A stretch of 64,000 bases of DNA from Pseudarthrobacter sp. NamE5 (GCF_005796225.1 NZ_VAHO01000006.1:1-64000), one strand, 5' to 3'. Counted from the first letter of the stretch, positions 52,269-61,093 are shown. The notes: a model not told the origin generated them from the letters alone. Numbers and translations are program-made.

Positions 52269-53365
52269 ACACCCCCGCAGACCACAGCTGGACGCACGCC
52301 GGGCACGGCCTGCCGGACTCCGAACCCAGCCTCAATACCACCGCCATAGCCACCGGCCTCCAGCTGCCCGCTGGCTTCGCGGCCATCGCCGGGGATGCAG
52401 AGCTGGGGCCTGCCATTACCAACAACCTGGCCAAGGTGGAGAAAAAACTCCGCGAAGCCATTGCCAACTCGGACCCGCTGGCCGACGCAACGTCGCGTCA
52501 CCTGGTGGAAGCCGGCGGCAAGCGCATCCGCCCGCTGCTGACCCTGCTCTGCGCACACCTCGGCAACGCCTCCCTGCCCGCCGTGGTGCAGGCCGCCGTC
52601 GTGGTGGAACTGACGCACCTGGCAACCCTGTATCACGACGACGTGATGGATTCCGCACCTTTCCGCCGCGGCGCCCCCACCGCCCATGAGGTGTGGGGCA
52701 ACTCGGTGGCGGTCCTCACGGGCGACCTGATCTTTGCCCGCGCCTCCATCCTCGTGTCCGAGCTGGGCTCGCGCGCGCTGGGCATCCAGGCCCGCACCTT
52801 CGAGCGGCTGTGCCTGGGCCAGCTGCACGAAACCGTGGGTCCGCGCCCGGATGAGGACCCCGTGGAGCACTACCTGTCCGTTATTGCCGACAAGACCGGC
52901 TCGCTGGTGGCTGCCTCCGGCCAGCTTGGCGCGATCTTCGCCGAGGCCGATCCCGCGTATGAGGCGGTCCTGGTGGAGTACGGCGAGAAGGTGGGTGTTG
53001 CTTTCCAGCTGGCCGACGACGTCATCGATGTCACCGGCATCAAGGTCAAGTCCGGCAAGTCGCCGGGCACGGATCTCCGCGAAGGCGTCCCCACCCTGCC
53101 TGTCCTGCTCCTGCGCCGCGCTGCCTCTGAAGGTGACCAGTCCGCCGTCGACCTTCTCAAGCTCATTGACGGCGACCTGACCTCCGACGAGGCACTGGCT
53201 GAGGCAGTCGCGGGCCTGCGCGAGCACCCGGTCACGGCGGAGTCGTGGGTTGTGGCGCGCGAGTGGGCCAACGAAGCCATCGCCGCCCTTGCCCCGCTGC
53301 CGGAAGGCGTGGTCAAGGAGTCGCTGTCCAACTTCGCGCTGGCCGTGGTGGACCGCGCCAGCTGA
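52265..53365 (+). CDS. Polyprenyl diphosphate synthase for menaquinone side chain
   Basis: A 366-aa trans-prenyltransferase. LVEAGGKRIRPLLTLLCAHL and TLYHDDVMDSAPFRRGAPT carry the first aspartate-rich motif, GDLIFARASIL and LADDVIDVTGIK the second, all intact. The long N-terminal region of about 55 residues has no family match. Such enzymes build the C40-C50 chain attached to menaquinone. GTG 52265 overlaps the stop of the reductase gene, so the two are coupled. A strong hairpin lies after it. Confidence 0.92.
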   Translation: MNTPADHSWTHAGHGLPDSEPSLNTTAIATGLQLPAGFAAIAGDAELGPAITNNLAKVEKKLREAIANSDPLADATSRHLVEAGGKRIRPLLTLLCAHLGNASLPAVVQAAVVVELTHLATLYHDDVMDSAPFRRGAPTAHEVWGNSVAVLTGDLIFARASILVSELGSRALGIQARTFERLCLGQLHETVGPRPDEDPVEHYLSVIADKTGSLVAASGQLGAIFAEADPAYEAVLVEYGEKVGVAFQLADDVIDVTGIKVKSGKSPGTDLREGVPTLPVLLLRRAASEGDQSAVDLLKLIDGDLTSDEALAEAVAGLREHPVTAESWVVAREWANEAIAALAPLPEGVVKESLSNFALAVVDRAS

Positions 53366-53379
53366 CTGCTGCTTGCCTG

Positions 53380-53409
53380 AAGCCCGGTGCCTCGAAGGTG
53401 CCGGGCTTC
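53380..53409 (+). terminator. Terminator after the menaquinone operon
   Basis: AAGCCCGGTGCC (53380-53391) pairs with GGTGCCGGGCTT (allowing two central G-U pairs) around a short TCGAA loop; T-rich CTCCTTTTTG follows. It is positioned 15 bases after the polyprenyl synthase stop. Confidence 0.85.
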
Positions 53410-53822
53410 TCCTTTTTGTGCTGCTCCAGGTTGGGTGACTGCCGGTGCGGGCCCGTTAAACGGGACAACCCCGGTTCTCGGCAACGATACGAGTCATACG
53501 CTGCTTCGAAACGGGGTTGTCTCTCCGTTCGCATCAGACCCGCCGGAGGCGTTTAGCGGATCCGGAAACAGTCTATGACAGGTTTGTCACAACCCGCAAG
53601 TGGCAATTACCAGTTTTGTCATAGAGTTTCACTTCCTTCTTGAGGCACTTTCGCCCGCCTGGCTGGACTGTATTGAGCAGGCGGGGAGCCTTCAGCGGAA
53701 GGTGAGGGCCGCCGTCGTGGGACACTTCGGGTCGTGGGAGCCCTGGGTCGGGCGCGATGTCCGGCGAGTCCGCGCCAAAGTGCCCCGTTTCAGCACAAGG
53801 CTGGAAGCGAAGCAGGAGATTC
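53410..53822. other. Gene-free region with two inverted repeats
   Basis: More than 400 bases without a supported gene. GACAACCCCG (53464-53473) is inverted at 53512-53521, and TCTATGACA (53572-53580) is inverted at 53617-53625. Open frames here have no ribosome binding site. It precedes the 3' end of the SUKH-like gene on the other strand. Possible operator or RNA stems; nothing recognised. Confidence 0.4.
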
Positions 53823-54254
53823 CTAGTCTTCGTCTTCCCCGAAGGCCCACTCAAACATGTCGAACACGAACTCCGAGAACGTGCCCTCTTCGGATTTCCA
53901 CTGGCCGCGGACGTTGTTGCGGCGGTAGACGATGGGGTCCGGAATGCTGAGGTCTCCCACCCGGAAGCCCCAGGTGTATTCCTCTTCCTCATCCTCGAGG
54001 AACATTAGGAAGCCTTCGTCATCGACTTCGAGCTCGTCCGGATCCCAGAAGTAGTGGTACGCCTCCATCAGGTCCTCGCAGCCGCCGAGGGCAAGGTAGA
54101 ACTCACGGAGGACCAGGGGAATCTGAAACTGGTGGTCGGCCAGGGCCTTGTCCAGCTCCTCGGGGGACAGCCCGTCCTCTTCCTGCCATTCATCCTCGAG
54201 ATACTTCGGAACAAGCGCGCGGAACTTCTCGAGGAACATGTCAGTCATGCTCAT
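53823..54254 (-). CDS. SUKH (SMI1/KNR4)-like protein
   Basis: A 143-aa acidic protein with GLSPEELDKALADHQFQIPL, then VLREFYLALGGCEDLMEAY, FWDPDELEVDDEGFLMFLED and YTWGFRVGDL, all of the spacing seen in SMI1/KNR4-family domains. Several such proteins are immunity partners of polymorphic toxins; no toxin, Rhs repeat or effector gene is near. The C-terminus is strongly acidic (EWAFGEDED). Two ATGs (54254, 54248) are possible starts. Confidence 0.62.
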   Translation of the reverse strand: MSMTDMFLEKFRALVPKYLEDEWQEEDGLSPEELDKALADHQFQIPLVLREFYLALGGCEDLMEAYHYFWDPDELEVDDEGFLMFLEDEEEEYTWGFRVGDLSIPDPIVYRRNNVRGQWKSEEGTFSEFVFDMFEWAFGEDED

Positions 54255-54310
54255 ATCCTAGCCAATTGCGGGGGCCGGAAAATGCCACGGGACACCCGCC
54301 GGGAACCACC

Positions 54311-54964
54311 TCACAGCCCGGGTTCGTCACCCCGCCGGTGCCACCCGCGAACGGCCAGGGGCGCCTGCCAGGAGCGCCGCCACGCCAGGACCCGGAAGGC
54401 GAAAACCACAGCCGCGATGGCGGCCGCGGTCAGCGCGTTGAACATCCCGAGCACCCACAGCACGGCAGTCATGGCAGCCCCTACGAACGCGGGCAGCGCG
54501 TAGATGTCCTTTTGGTTGAAGAGTTCGGGAACCTCGTTGGCGGTAATGTCCCGCAGCAGGCCCCCGCCCACGGCAGTGGTCACGCCCAGCAGCACCGATG
54601 CAACCGGATTAACCCCGAACGAGAGTGCTTTCAACGTGCCCGTCATGCAGAACAGGGCCAGCCCGCCGGCGTCGAACAGGGTCAGCAGCGACGTGAAGCG
54701 CTGGACACTGGAGAACAGAAAGTACACCAGGGCGGTGGCGAGTACCGGCGGGACCAGGTAGGCCGGGTTGGAGAAAGCGGCGGGGACAACGGCCAGGATG
54801 ATGTCCCGTATCACGCCTCCGCCAAGGCCCACCAGTGAGGCCAGCAGCAGGGAGCCCACGATATCGATCTGCTTCCTCGCCGCCAGCAGGGAACCCGAGA
54901 CGGCAAAGAAAAACACGCCCAGCAGATCCAGCCATACCGGCGCGTTGTCAAAGGCGAATGTCAT
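54311..54964 (-). CDS. TRIC/YadS-type (UPF0126) cation channel family protein
   Basis: A 217-aa membrane protein with about seven helices. The two inverted glycine-rich repeats (LVGLGGGVIRDIILAVVP and TTAVGGGLLRDITANEVP) each carry the GGG and RD motif typical of prokaryotic TRIC trimers. It would be a monovalent cation channel of unknown role. It runs opposite to the chelatase gene with a 60-base gap. Confidence 0.9.
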   Translation of the reverse strand: MTFAFDNAPVWLDLLGVFFFAVSGSLLAARKQIDIVGSLLLASLVGLGGGVIRDIILAVVPAAFSNPAYLVPPVLATALVYFLFSSVQRFTSLLTLFDAGGLALFCMTGTLKALSFGVNPVASVLLGVTTAVGGGLLRDITANEVPELFNQKDIYALPAFVGAAMTAVLWVLGMFNALTAAAIAAVVFAFRVLAWRRSWQAPLAVRGWHRRGDEPGL

Positions 54965-55024
54965 GGGGCGTCCCGGTAATTCAAAGAGGGCGGACAGGGC
55001 GGCTCCAACGTTACGCTAGCCCCT

Positions 55025-55930
55025 ATGAACAGCCCCATCATGATCGCCTGCGCCCATGGGACGTCCAGCACACAGGGAGCCGCCGAGGTCAATGCACTGC
55101 GTGAGAACATCGCGGCCCTCCGCCCCGGCCTCGACGTCCGCGAAGCATATGTGGATGTCCAGCAGCCGGACCTGGTGGACGTGATGGCGGGGCTGCCGGA
55201 GGGGGAGTCCGCCGTCGTGGTTCCGCTGCTGCTGAGCGTCGGCTTCCACGTGAAGGTGGACATTGCGCGGGCCGTGAAGAGCAGGCCGGGCAGCGCCGCA
55301 GCCGCGCCGCTTGGCCCCGATCCGCGTCTGGCCGCGCTGCTTGACCAGCGGTTGCGCGAGGCCGGCGTCACGGACAACGACGTGGTGGTGCTCGCGGCCG
55401 CCGGCTCCTCGAACCCCAACGCGGCCAAGAGCGTGGAGGAGCTGCTGGGCCAGCTTGGGGAGCTGCGGTCCAACAGGATGGTGGCCGCCTATGGCGCCTC
55501 GGCCACGCCTTCGGTGCCCGACGCCGTCGCGATGCTTCGGGAGGAACTTGCCGGAGGTGCCGGGGCGGGGGAGTCCGCCGGGGCGGTCGACGTCGGCGGG
55601 CGCGTGGTGATTGCCTCCTACCTGTTGGCACCGGGCTACTTCCACGACCAGCTGGCCAAGGCCGGCGCTGACCTCGTCACCGAGCCGCTCCTGCCGTCCC
55701 CGGTGCTCGCCGAGATCGCGCTGGAACGGTACGACGCCGCCGTCGAAAAGGCCCGGGAATCGGCGGCCCGCGCATCAGCCGGGGAACCGGGGAAGGTACG
55801 GGCTGAAGCGGAGCCGCGGACACCGTCGGAGGCTCCTCAGGACGCCCCCTCAGGACCGTCGGCAAATGCACAGCAGGGTGGCTTGTTCAAGGCCGTCCGG
55901 CGTTTCGTGACGAAATATTTCCCTTGGTGA
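55025..55930 (+). CDS. Sirohydrochlorin chelatase-like (CbiX/SirB)
   Basis: A 301-aa class II chelatase that inserts metal into sirohydrochlorin. MIACAHGTSSTQGA near the N-terminus has the metal-site His, VVVPLLLSVGFHVKVD a second His in the typical position, and FVTPLLPSPVLAEI-like segment occurs as TEPLLPSPVLAEIALERY late. The protein ends with a Pro/Ala-rich tail of about 60 residues. The position at the head of the assimilatory sulfite reductase operon indicates iron insertion for siroheme. Cobalt or nickel alternatives are less likely here. Confidence 0.85.
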   Translation: MNSPIMIACAHGTSSTQGAAEVNALRENIAALRPGLDVREAYVDVQQPDLVDVMAGLPEGESAVVVPLLLSVGFHVKVDIARAVKSRPGSAAAAPLGPDPRLAALLDQRLREAGVTDNDVVVLAAAGSSNPNAAKSVEELLGQLGELRSNRMVAAYGASATPSVPDAVAMLREELAGGAGAGESAGAVDVGGRVVIASYLLAPGYFHDQLAKAGADLVTEPLLPSPVLAEIALERYDAAVEKARESAARASAGEPGKVRAEAEPRTPSEAPQDAPSGPSANAQQGGLFKAVRRFVTKYFPW

Positions 55931-55984
55931 CTTAGCGTTTCCGGGCCTTTGTGACGCAATTCGGGCGGGACCTACAGTCGATGC

Positions 55985-57730
55985 ATGACTGATACAGCTC
56001 TAGCCGGAGCGTCCGCGGACTCCGCTGCCGCCAAGCGCCCGGCCCGCCCGTCCCGCCCCGCCGCGAAGCCGCACGGGCAGTGGAAAGTGGACGGCAAGAC
56101 GCCCCTGAACGCCAACGAAACCTGGAAACAGGAAGACGACGGCCTCAACGTGCGCGAGCGTATCGAAACCATCTACGCCAAAGAGGGCTTCGACGCCATC
56201 CCCGGCCAGGACCTGCACGGGCGCTTCCGCTGGTGGGGCCTGTACACCCAGCGCAAGCCCGGGATCGACGGCGGCAAGACCGCAACCCTTGAGCCGCACG
56301 AGCTCGAGGACAAATACTTCATGCTCCGCGTGCGGATCGACGGCGGTGCCCTCACCACCGAGCAGCTGCGCGTCATCGGCCAGATCTCCGTGGACTTTGC
56401 CCGGGACTCCGCCGACCTCACCGACCGCCAGAATATCCAGCTGCACTGGATCCGCGTGGAGGACATCCCCGAGATTTGGAACCGCCTGGAAGGCGTTGGC
56501 CTGTCCACCACCGAAGCCTGCGGTGACGTTCCCCGCGTGATCCTTGGCTCGCCCGTGGCCGGCATCGCCAAGGACGAGATCATCGACCCCACCCCGCTGA
56601 TCGAGGAGCTGGGGGAGCGGTTCATCGGCAATCCGCTGCTGTCCAACCTGCCGCGCAAATACAAGACCGCCATCACCGGGCATCCCAGCCAGGACGTGGT
56701 GCACGAGATCAACGACTTCGCCCTGGTGGGCGTCCGCCACCCCGAACTCGGGATTGGCTATGACCTCTGGGCCGGCGGCGCACTGTCCACCAACCCGATG
56801 CTCGGCAAGCGCCTCGGCGCATTCGTTAAGCCGGAGCAGGCCGCCGACGTATGGCTCGGCGTCACCAGCATCTTCCGCGACTACGGCTACCGGCGCATGC
56901 GCACCAAGGCCCGCCTGAAGTTCCTGATGGCCGACTGGGGTCCGGAGAAGTTCCGCCAGATCCTGGAGGACGAATACCTGGGCTACAAGCTGTCCGACGG
57001 TCCCGCCGCGCCCAAGCCCACCACCCCCGGCGACCACGTAGGCGTGCACGAGCAGAAAAACGGCAAGTTCTTCATCGGCGCCACCCCCGTAGCCGGCCGC
57101 CTGTCCGGCGCCGCGTTGGTCAAGCTCGCAGACACCCTGGAGGCCCGCGGCTCCTACCGGCTGCGCACCACGCCGCACCAGAAGCTCGTGGTCCTGGACG
57201 TCGAAAAGGACCAGGTGGAGCCGCTGGTGGCCGAGCTGGACGCCCTGGGCCTGTCCGCCCGCCCGTCCGTGTTCCGCCGCGGCACCATCGCCTGCACCGG
57301 CATCGAGTACTGCAAGCTGGCCATCGTGGAGACCAAGCACACCGCCGCCACCGCGGTCGCAGAGCTGGAGCGCCGCCTGGCTGACCTCACTGAGTCCGGT
57401 CAACTGCCGCAGGCGCTGTCCCTGCACATCAACGGCTGCCCCAACTCCTGCGCCCGCATCCAGACGGCGGACATCGGCCTCAAGGGCATGATGCTGCCAA
57501 CGCCCGACGGCGACCCCTCCCCGGGTTTCCAGGTCCACCTGGGCGGCGGGCTGGCGTCGAAGGACCGCGAGGAGGCAGGGCTGGGCCGCACCGTCCGCGG
57601 ACTCAAGGTCTACGTCGACGACCTGCCCGACTACGTGGAGCGCGTGGTCCGCCGGTTTGTCGCCGACCGGGCCGAGGGCCAGACCTTCGCCGAATGGGCC
57701 CACGCAGCAGACGAGGAGGCACTCCAGTGA
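55985..57730 (+). CDS. cysI: Ferredoxin-dependent assimilatory sulfite reductase (nitrite/sulfite reductase family)
   Basis: A 581-aa siroheme/[4Fe-4S] reductase that reduces sulfite to sulfide. The cluster cysteines are C437 and C443 (CTGIEYCK) and C485 and C489 (NGCPNSC), all intact. TDRQNIQLHWIRVEDIPEIW and TTEACGDVPRVILGSPVAG are typical ferredoxin sulfite/nitrite reductase segments, and LSLHINGC precedes the last cluster pair. The N-terminus is a basic Ala/Pro-rich tail. The chelatase lies before it and the APS reductase overlaps its stop by four bases. Sulfite is preferred because of the cys neighbours; nitrite cannot be fully excluded. Confidence 0.91.
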   Translation: MTDTALAGASADSAAAKRPARPSRPAAKPHGQWKVDGKTPLNANETWKQEDDGLNVRERIETIYAKEGFDAIPGQDLHGRFRWWGLYTQRKPGIDGGKTATLEPHELEDKYFMLRVRIDGGALTTEQLRVIGQISVDFARDSADLTDRQNIQLHWIRVEDIPEIWNRLEGVGLSTTEACGDVPRVILGSPVAGIAKDEIIDPTPLIEELGERFIGNPLLSNLPRKYKTAITGHPSQDVVHEINDFALVGVRHPELGIGYDLWAGGALSTNPMLGKRLGAFVKPEQAADVWLGVTSIFRDYGYRRMRTKARLKFLMADWGPEKFRQILEDEYLGYKLSDGPAAPKPTTPGDHVGVHEQKNGKFFIGATPVAGRLSGAALVKLADTLEARGSYRLRTTPHQKLVVLDVEKDQVEPLVAELDALGLSARPSVFRRGTIACTGIEYCKLAIVETKHTAATAVAELERRLADLTESGQLPQALSLHINGCPNSCARIQTADIGLKGMMLPTPDGDPSPGFQVHLGGGLASKDREEAGLGRTVRGLKVYVDDLPDYVERVVRRFVADRAEGQTFAEWAHAADEEALQ

Positions 57731-58578
57731 GCAAGCACGCACTACCGTTGGCAGGCGATGCCGCCCAGGGAGTGGCATCGGGCCTGTCGGAGCCGCGCGC
57801 TGGGCTGATCGAAGATCAGCCGCGCGGCGAAGGGGCGGGGGCGGCATCGCCTGCCAAACATGCCGCGCCTGTTCCTGCCATCCGCAGCAAGGAAGAACTG
57901 AAGGCCCTTGCCGAGGCCGGCGCTGCCGAGCTCGGCTGGGACGCCCCCGCCCGCGATGTCATCGCCTGGGTGGAGCGCAACTTCGAGCTGCCCGCCGTCG
58001 CCGTCGCCTGCTCCATGGCCGACGCCGTCCTGCCTGCTCTCGTCGCGGACCAGATGCCCGGCGTCGACGTCCTGTTCCTGGAGACCGGCTACCACTTCCC
58101 GGAAACCTACGCCACGCGGGACGAGGTTGCTGCCAACCTCCGCGTCAACGTGGTGGACGTGCTCCCGGAGAACACCGTGGAGCAGCAGGACCGGCTCCTG
58201 GGCAAAAACCTCTTTGCCCGCGATGCCGCCCAGTGCTGCGCCCTCCGCAAGGTGGCCCCGCTTCAGCGCACCCTGGCCAAGTACGAACTGTGGTTCACCG
58301 GCGTGCGCCGGGACGAGGCCCCCACCCGCACCAACACCCCGCTGGTGACTTGGGATGAGAAGAACGGCCTGATCAAGGTCAACCCGATGGCCGCATGGAC
58401 GTTCGACCAGCTGGTCCAGTACTCCGACGACCACCTCCTGCCCGTCAACCCGCTCCTGTCCCAGGGCTACCCGTCCATCGGCTGCCAGCCCTGCACCCGC
58501 AAAGTGGCACCCGGCGAGGACCCCCGCGCCGGCCGCTGGGCAGGAACCAACAAGACAGAATGCGGACTACACGTATGA
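57727..58578 (+). CDS. cysH: Adenylylsulfate (APS) reductase with unusual N-terminal extension
   Basis: A 283-aa PAPS/APS reductase-fold enzyme. Cys pairs AAQCCALRKV and GCQPCTRKV give the four cluster cysteines of APS-type enzymes, and TECGLHV at the C-terminus has the catalytic Cys. PGVDVLFLETGYHFPETYAT is the nucleotide-binding region. With no APS-kinase domain in CysN, APS reduction is expected. GTG 57727 overlaps the cysI stop. The first ~50 residues (LAGDAAQGVASGLSEPRAG and so on) have no family match and are coded by a palindromic stretch (57748-57857), see separate entry. Confidence 0.9.
   Translation: MSKHALPLAGDAAQGVASGLSEPRAGLIEDQPRGEGAGAASPAKHAAPVPAIRSKEELKALAEAGAAELGWDAPARDVIAWVERNFELPAVAVACSMADAVLPALVADQMPGVDVLFLETGYHFPETYATRDEVAANLRVNVVDVLPENTVEQQDRLLGKNLFARDAAQCCALRKVAPLQRTLAKYELWFTGVRRDEAPTRTNTPLVTWDEKNGLIKVNPMAAWTFDQLVQYSDDHLLPVNPLLSQGYPSIGCQPCTRKVAPGEDPRAGRWAGTNKTECGLHV
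57748..57857. repeat. Nested palindrome inside the 5' end of cysH
   Basis: Outer arms TTGGCAGGCGATGCCGC (57748-57764) and its perfect reverse complement (57841-57857) are 17 bp. Between them GGCTGATC and GATCAGCC (57803-57810, 57814-57821) form an inner stem with loop GAA, extended by GCCGCGC and GCGCGGC (57792, 57822) across a 4-nt bulge. The unit is 110 bp and coding in frame. It looks like an inserted element or a strong mRNA structure. Confidence 0.85.
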
Positions 58579-59519
58579 GCACTTCACTAACCGAGGAGAC
58601 CCAGGTGACCGAGTCCGCCGTCTCAACCAGACTGAGCAGCCTGGACACCCTCGAGTCCGAGGCCATCCACATCATCCGCGAAGTTGTTGCCGAGTTCGAG
58701 AAGCCCGCGCTGCTGTTCTCCGGCGGCAAGGACTCCGTGGTGATGCTGCACCTGGCCACGAAGGCCTTCTGGCCCGGCAAGGTGCCGTTTCCGGTGCTGC
58801 ACGTGGACACCGGCCACAACTTTCCCGAGGTCATCGACTTCCGCGACCGCACGGTTGAGCGCCTGGGCCTGAAGCTCGTGGTGGGTTCCGTGCAGGAGTT
58901 CATCGACCGCGGCGAGCTCGCCGAGCGGGCCGACGGCACCCGCAATCCGCTGCAGACAGTTCCGCTGCTGGACGCGATCCAGCAGAACAAGTTCGACGCC
59001 GTCTTCGGCGGCGGCCGCCGCGACGAGGACAAGGCCCGCGCCAAGGAGCGCATCCTGAGCCTGCGGGACGAGTTCGGCCAGTGGGACCCGCGCAACCAGC
59101 GCCCCGAGCTGTGGAACCTCTACAACGGCCGCCACACCGTGGGCCAGCACGTCCGCGCGTTCCCGATCAGCAACTGGACCGAGCTGGACATCTGGCGGTA
59201 CATCGAGCGCGAGAACATCGAGCTGCCCGGCCTGTACTACGCCCACGAGCGCGAAGTCTTCGCCCGCGACGGGATGTGGCGCGCGGTGGGCGAGGTCTCC
59301 CAGCCGCTGCCCCACGAGGAAGTCATCATCAAGACCGTCCGCTACCGCACCGTGGGCGACATGTCCTGCACCGGCGCCGTGGAGTCCGACGCCTACACGG
59401 TGTCCGACGTGGTGGTGGAGGTTGCCGCCTCCACCCTGACCGAGCGTGGCGCCACCCGTGCGGATGACCGCATCTCCGAGGCCGCCATGGAAGACCGCAA
59501 GAAGGACGGGTATTTCTAA
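58575..59519 (+). CDS. cysD: Sulfate adenylyltransferase subunit 2
   Basis: A 314-aa PP-loop ATPase that forms APS from sulfate. PALLFSGGKDSVVMLHLATK is the pyrophosphatase loop; FPVLHVDTGHNFPEVIDFRD, FDAVFGGGRRDEDKARAKER and RNQRPELWNLYNGRHTVGQH with VFPISNWTELDIW-type sequence are usual CysD marks. ATG 58575 overlaps the cysH stop (ATGA). The protein is partnered by CysN directly downstream (ATG 59520, one base overlap-free after the TAA). Confidence 0.95.
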   Translation: MSTSLTEETQVTESAVSTRLSSLDTLESEAIHIIREVVAEFEKPALLFSGGKDSVVMLHLATKAFWPGKVPFPVLHVDTGHNFPEVIDFRDRTVERLGLKLVVGSVQEFIDRGELAERADGTRNPLQTVPLLDAIQQNKFDAVFGGGRRDEDKARAKERILSLRDEFGQWDPRNQRPELWNLYNGRHTVGQHVRAFPISNWTELDIWRYIERENIELPGLYYAHEREVFARDGMWRAVGEVSQPLPHEEVIIKTVRYRTVGDMSCTGAVESDAYTVSDVVVEVAASTLTERGATRADDRISEAAMEDRKKDGYF

Positions 59520-60923
59520 ATGAGCACCGACACTTTGACTTCGGAGCTGGAGACAGCCCTGCCCACAACCCTTTTCCGGTTCGCCACCGCGGGATCGGTC
59601 GACGACGGCAAGTCCACTCTGGTGGGCCGCCTCCTTCACGACTCCAAGGCAATCCTGGCTGACCAGCTCGACGCCGTTGCCCGGACCTCGGCGGACCGCG
59701 GTTTCGGCGGCGACAAGGGCGGCATCGACCTGGCACTGCTGACCGACGGCCTGCGCGCCGAGCGTGAACAGGGCATCACCATCGATGTTGCGTACCGCTA
59801 CTTCGCCACCGACCGCCGCAGCTTCATCCTGGCCGACTGCCCCGGGCACGTGCAGTACACCAAGAACACGGTGACCGGCGCGTCCACCGCGGATGCCGTC
59901 GTCGTACTCATCGACGCCCGCAAGGGCGTGCTGGAGCAGACCCGCCGGCACCTGTCCGTGCTGCAGCTGCTGCGCGTGGCGCACGTGATCGTGGCCGTCA
60001 ACAAGATCGACCTGGTGGACTTCAGCGAGTCCGTGTTCCGCGAAATCGAAGCCGATGTGCAGCAGGTGGGCCGCGAGCTGGGCCTGGGTTCCGACGGCAT
60101 CAGTGACCTGCTGGTCATCCCGGTGTCCGCGCTCGACGGCGACAACGTGGTGGAGCGCTCCGAGCGGACCCCCTGGTACTCCGGCCCGGCGCTGCTCGAG
60201 GTCCTCGAAACCCTCCCGGCGGCCGACGAACTGGAAAGCCACCTGGAGAGCTTCCGCTTCCCGGTGCAGCTGGTCATCCGGCCGCAGGGCGCCCTGGCCC
60301 CCGACGCCGTCGCTGCCGGCCTGGACGTGGAGGCCTACCGCGATTACCGTGCATACGCCGGCCAGATCACCGAAGGCTCGGTGAAGGTGGGGGACCAGGT
60401 GTCCGTGCTGACGCCCGGCCAGGATCCCCGCACCACTACGGTGGTGGGCATCGATTTCGCCGGATCTTCCCTGGAAGAAGCTTCCGCCCCGCAGTCTGTG
60501 GCCATCCGTCTGGCTGAGGAATTCGACGTCGCCCGCGGTGACACCATCGCCGCCGCCGGCACCGTCCGCGAAGCCTCGGCCGACCTGTACGCGTCGCTGT
60601 GCTGGCTGTCCCCGAAGCCGCTCCGCGAAGGCCAGAAGATGCTGGTCAAGCACGGCACCCGCACCGTGCAGGCCCTGGTACGCAACGTCAACGGCAAGCT
60701 GGACCTGGCCACCTTCAAGCTGGAACAAGCCTCCACCCTGGAACTGAACGACATCGGCCACGCGCAGCTCCGGCTCGCCGCGGCGCTGCCGCTGGAAAAC
60801 TACCTGCACCACCGCCGCACGGGTGCCTTCCTGGTAATCGACCCACTGGACGGCAACACGTTGGCCGCGGGCCTGGTGAAGGACCACCCCGGCGACCATG
60901 AGGACGAGCGCTACAGCATCTAG
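59520..60923 (+). CDS. cysN: Sulfate adenylyltransferase subunit 1 (GTPase)
   Basis: A 467-aa elongation-factor-like GTPase that drives APS synthesis with CysD. G1 GSVDDGKSTLVGRLLHDSK, G2/switch GITIDVAYRYF, G3 DCPGHVQYTKN, and G4 VNKIDL are intact, followed by two beta-barrel domains. There is no C-terminal APS kinase, unlike CysNC fusions of mycobacteria, which fits the APS-type CysH. The ATG follows the cysD stop with no gap (TAAATG). A long hairpin terminator follows. Confidence 0.95.
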   Translation: MSTDTLTSELETALPTTLFRFATAGSVDDGKSTLVGRLLHDSKAILADQLDAVARTSADRGFGGDKGGIDLALLTDGLRAEREQGITIDVAYRYFATDRRSFILADCPGHVQYTKNTVTGASTADAVVVLIDARKGVLEQTRRHLSVLQLLRVAHVIVAVNKIDLVDFSESVFREIEADVQQVGRELGLGSDGISDLLVIPVSALDGDNVVERSERTPWYSGPALLEVLETLPAADELESHLESFRFPVQLVIRPQGALAPDAVAAGLDVEAYRDYRAYAGQITEGSVKVGDQVSVLTPGQDPRTTTVVGIDFAGSSLEEASAPQSVAIRLAEEFDVARGDTIAAAGTVREASADLYASLCWLSPKPLREGQKMLVKHGTRTVQALVRNVNGKLDLATFKLEQASTLELNDIGHAQLRLAAALPLENYLHHRRTGAFLVIDPLDGNTLAAGLVKDHPGDHEDERYSI

Positions 60924-60932
60924 CTTTCCTGC

Positions 60933-60995
60933 AACCGCGGTTTGTTCGCAGATCCGGACCCTGAGGGTTCTGATCCGCGAACAGGCCGCGGTTTT
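60933..60995 (+). terminator. Two-tiered terminator after the cys operon
   Basis: AACCGCGG (60933-60940) pairs with CCGCGGTT (60986-60993), and inside it TGTTCGC (60943-60949) pairs with GCGAACA (60977-60983) before further stem. GTTTTG with four T follows. This is the clear end of the sulfur operon. Confidence 0.85.
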
Positions 60996-61075
60996 GTCGT
61001 TTCCGCTGGTACGCCACCGCTCTACAGTCTGCCGAAGTACAGGCTCCATTCCCAGTGCCGTCCCGTCGAAACACA

Positions 61076-61093
61076 AGTACCCGCTACTCGTGC
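61076..61093 (+). promoter_or_regulatory. Shared upstream element, copy 3
   Basis: AGTACCCGCTACTCGTGC, identical to the reverse complement of 27782-27799. It ends 98 bases upstream of the 61191 GTG start and points toward it, as with the other two copies. Confidence 0.65.

Noticed and set aside
56000..57847. 615-codon open frame opposite the sulfite reductase gene
   Set aside because: Composition is Val/Gly/His-rich as expected for antisense of GC-rich coding, and no family match is visible.
58623..61076. 817-codon open frame on the minus strand opposite cysD-cysN
   Set aside because: It is the antisense shadow of high-GC coding genes with strong third-position GC; the plus-strand products match known families end to end.
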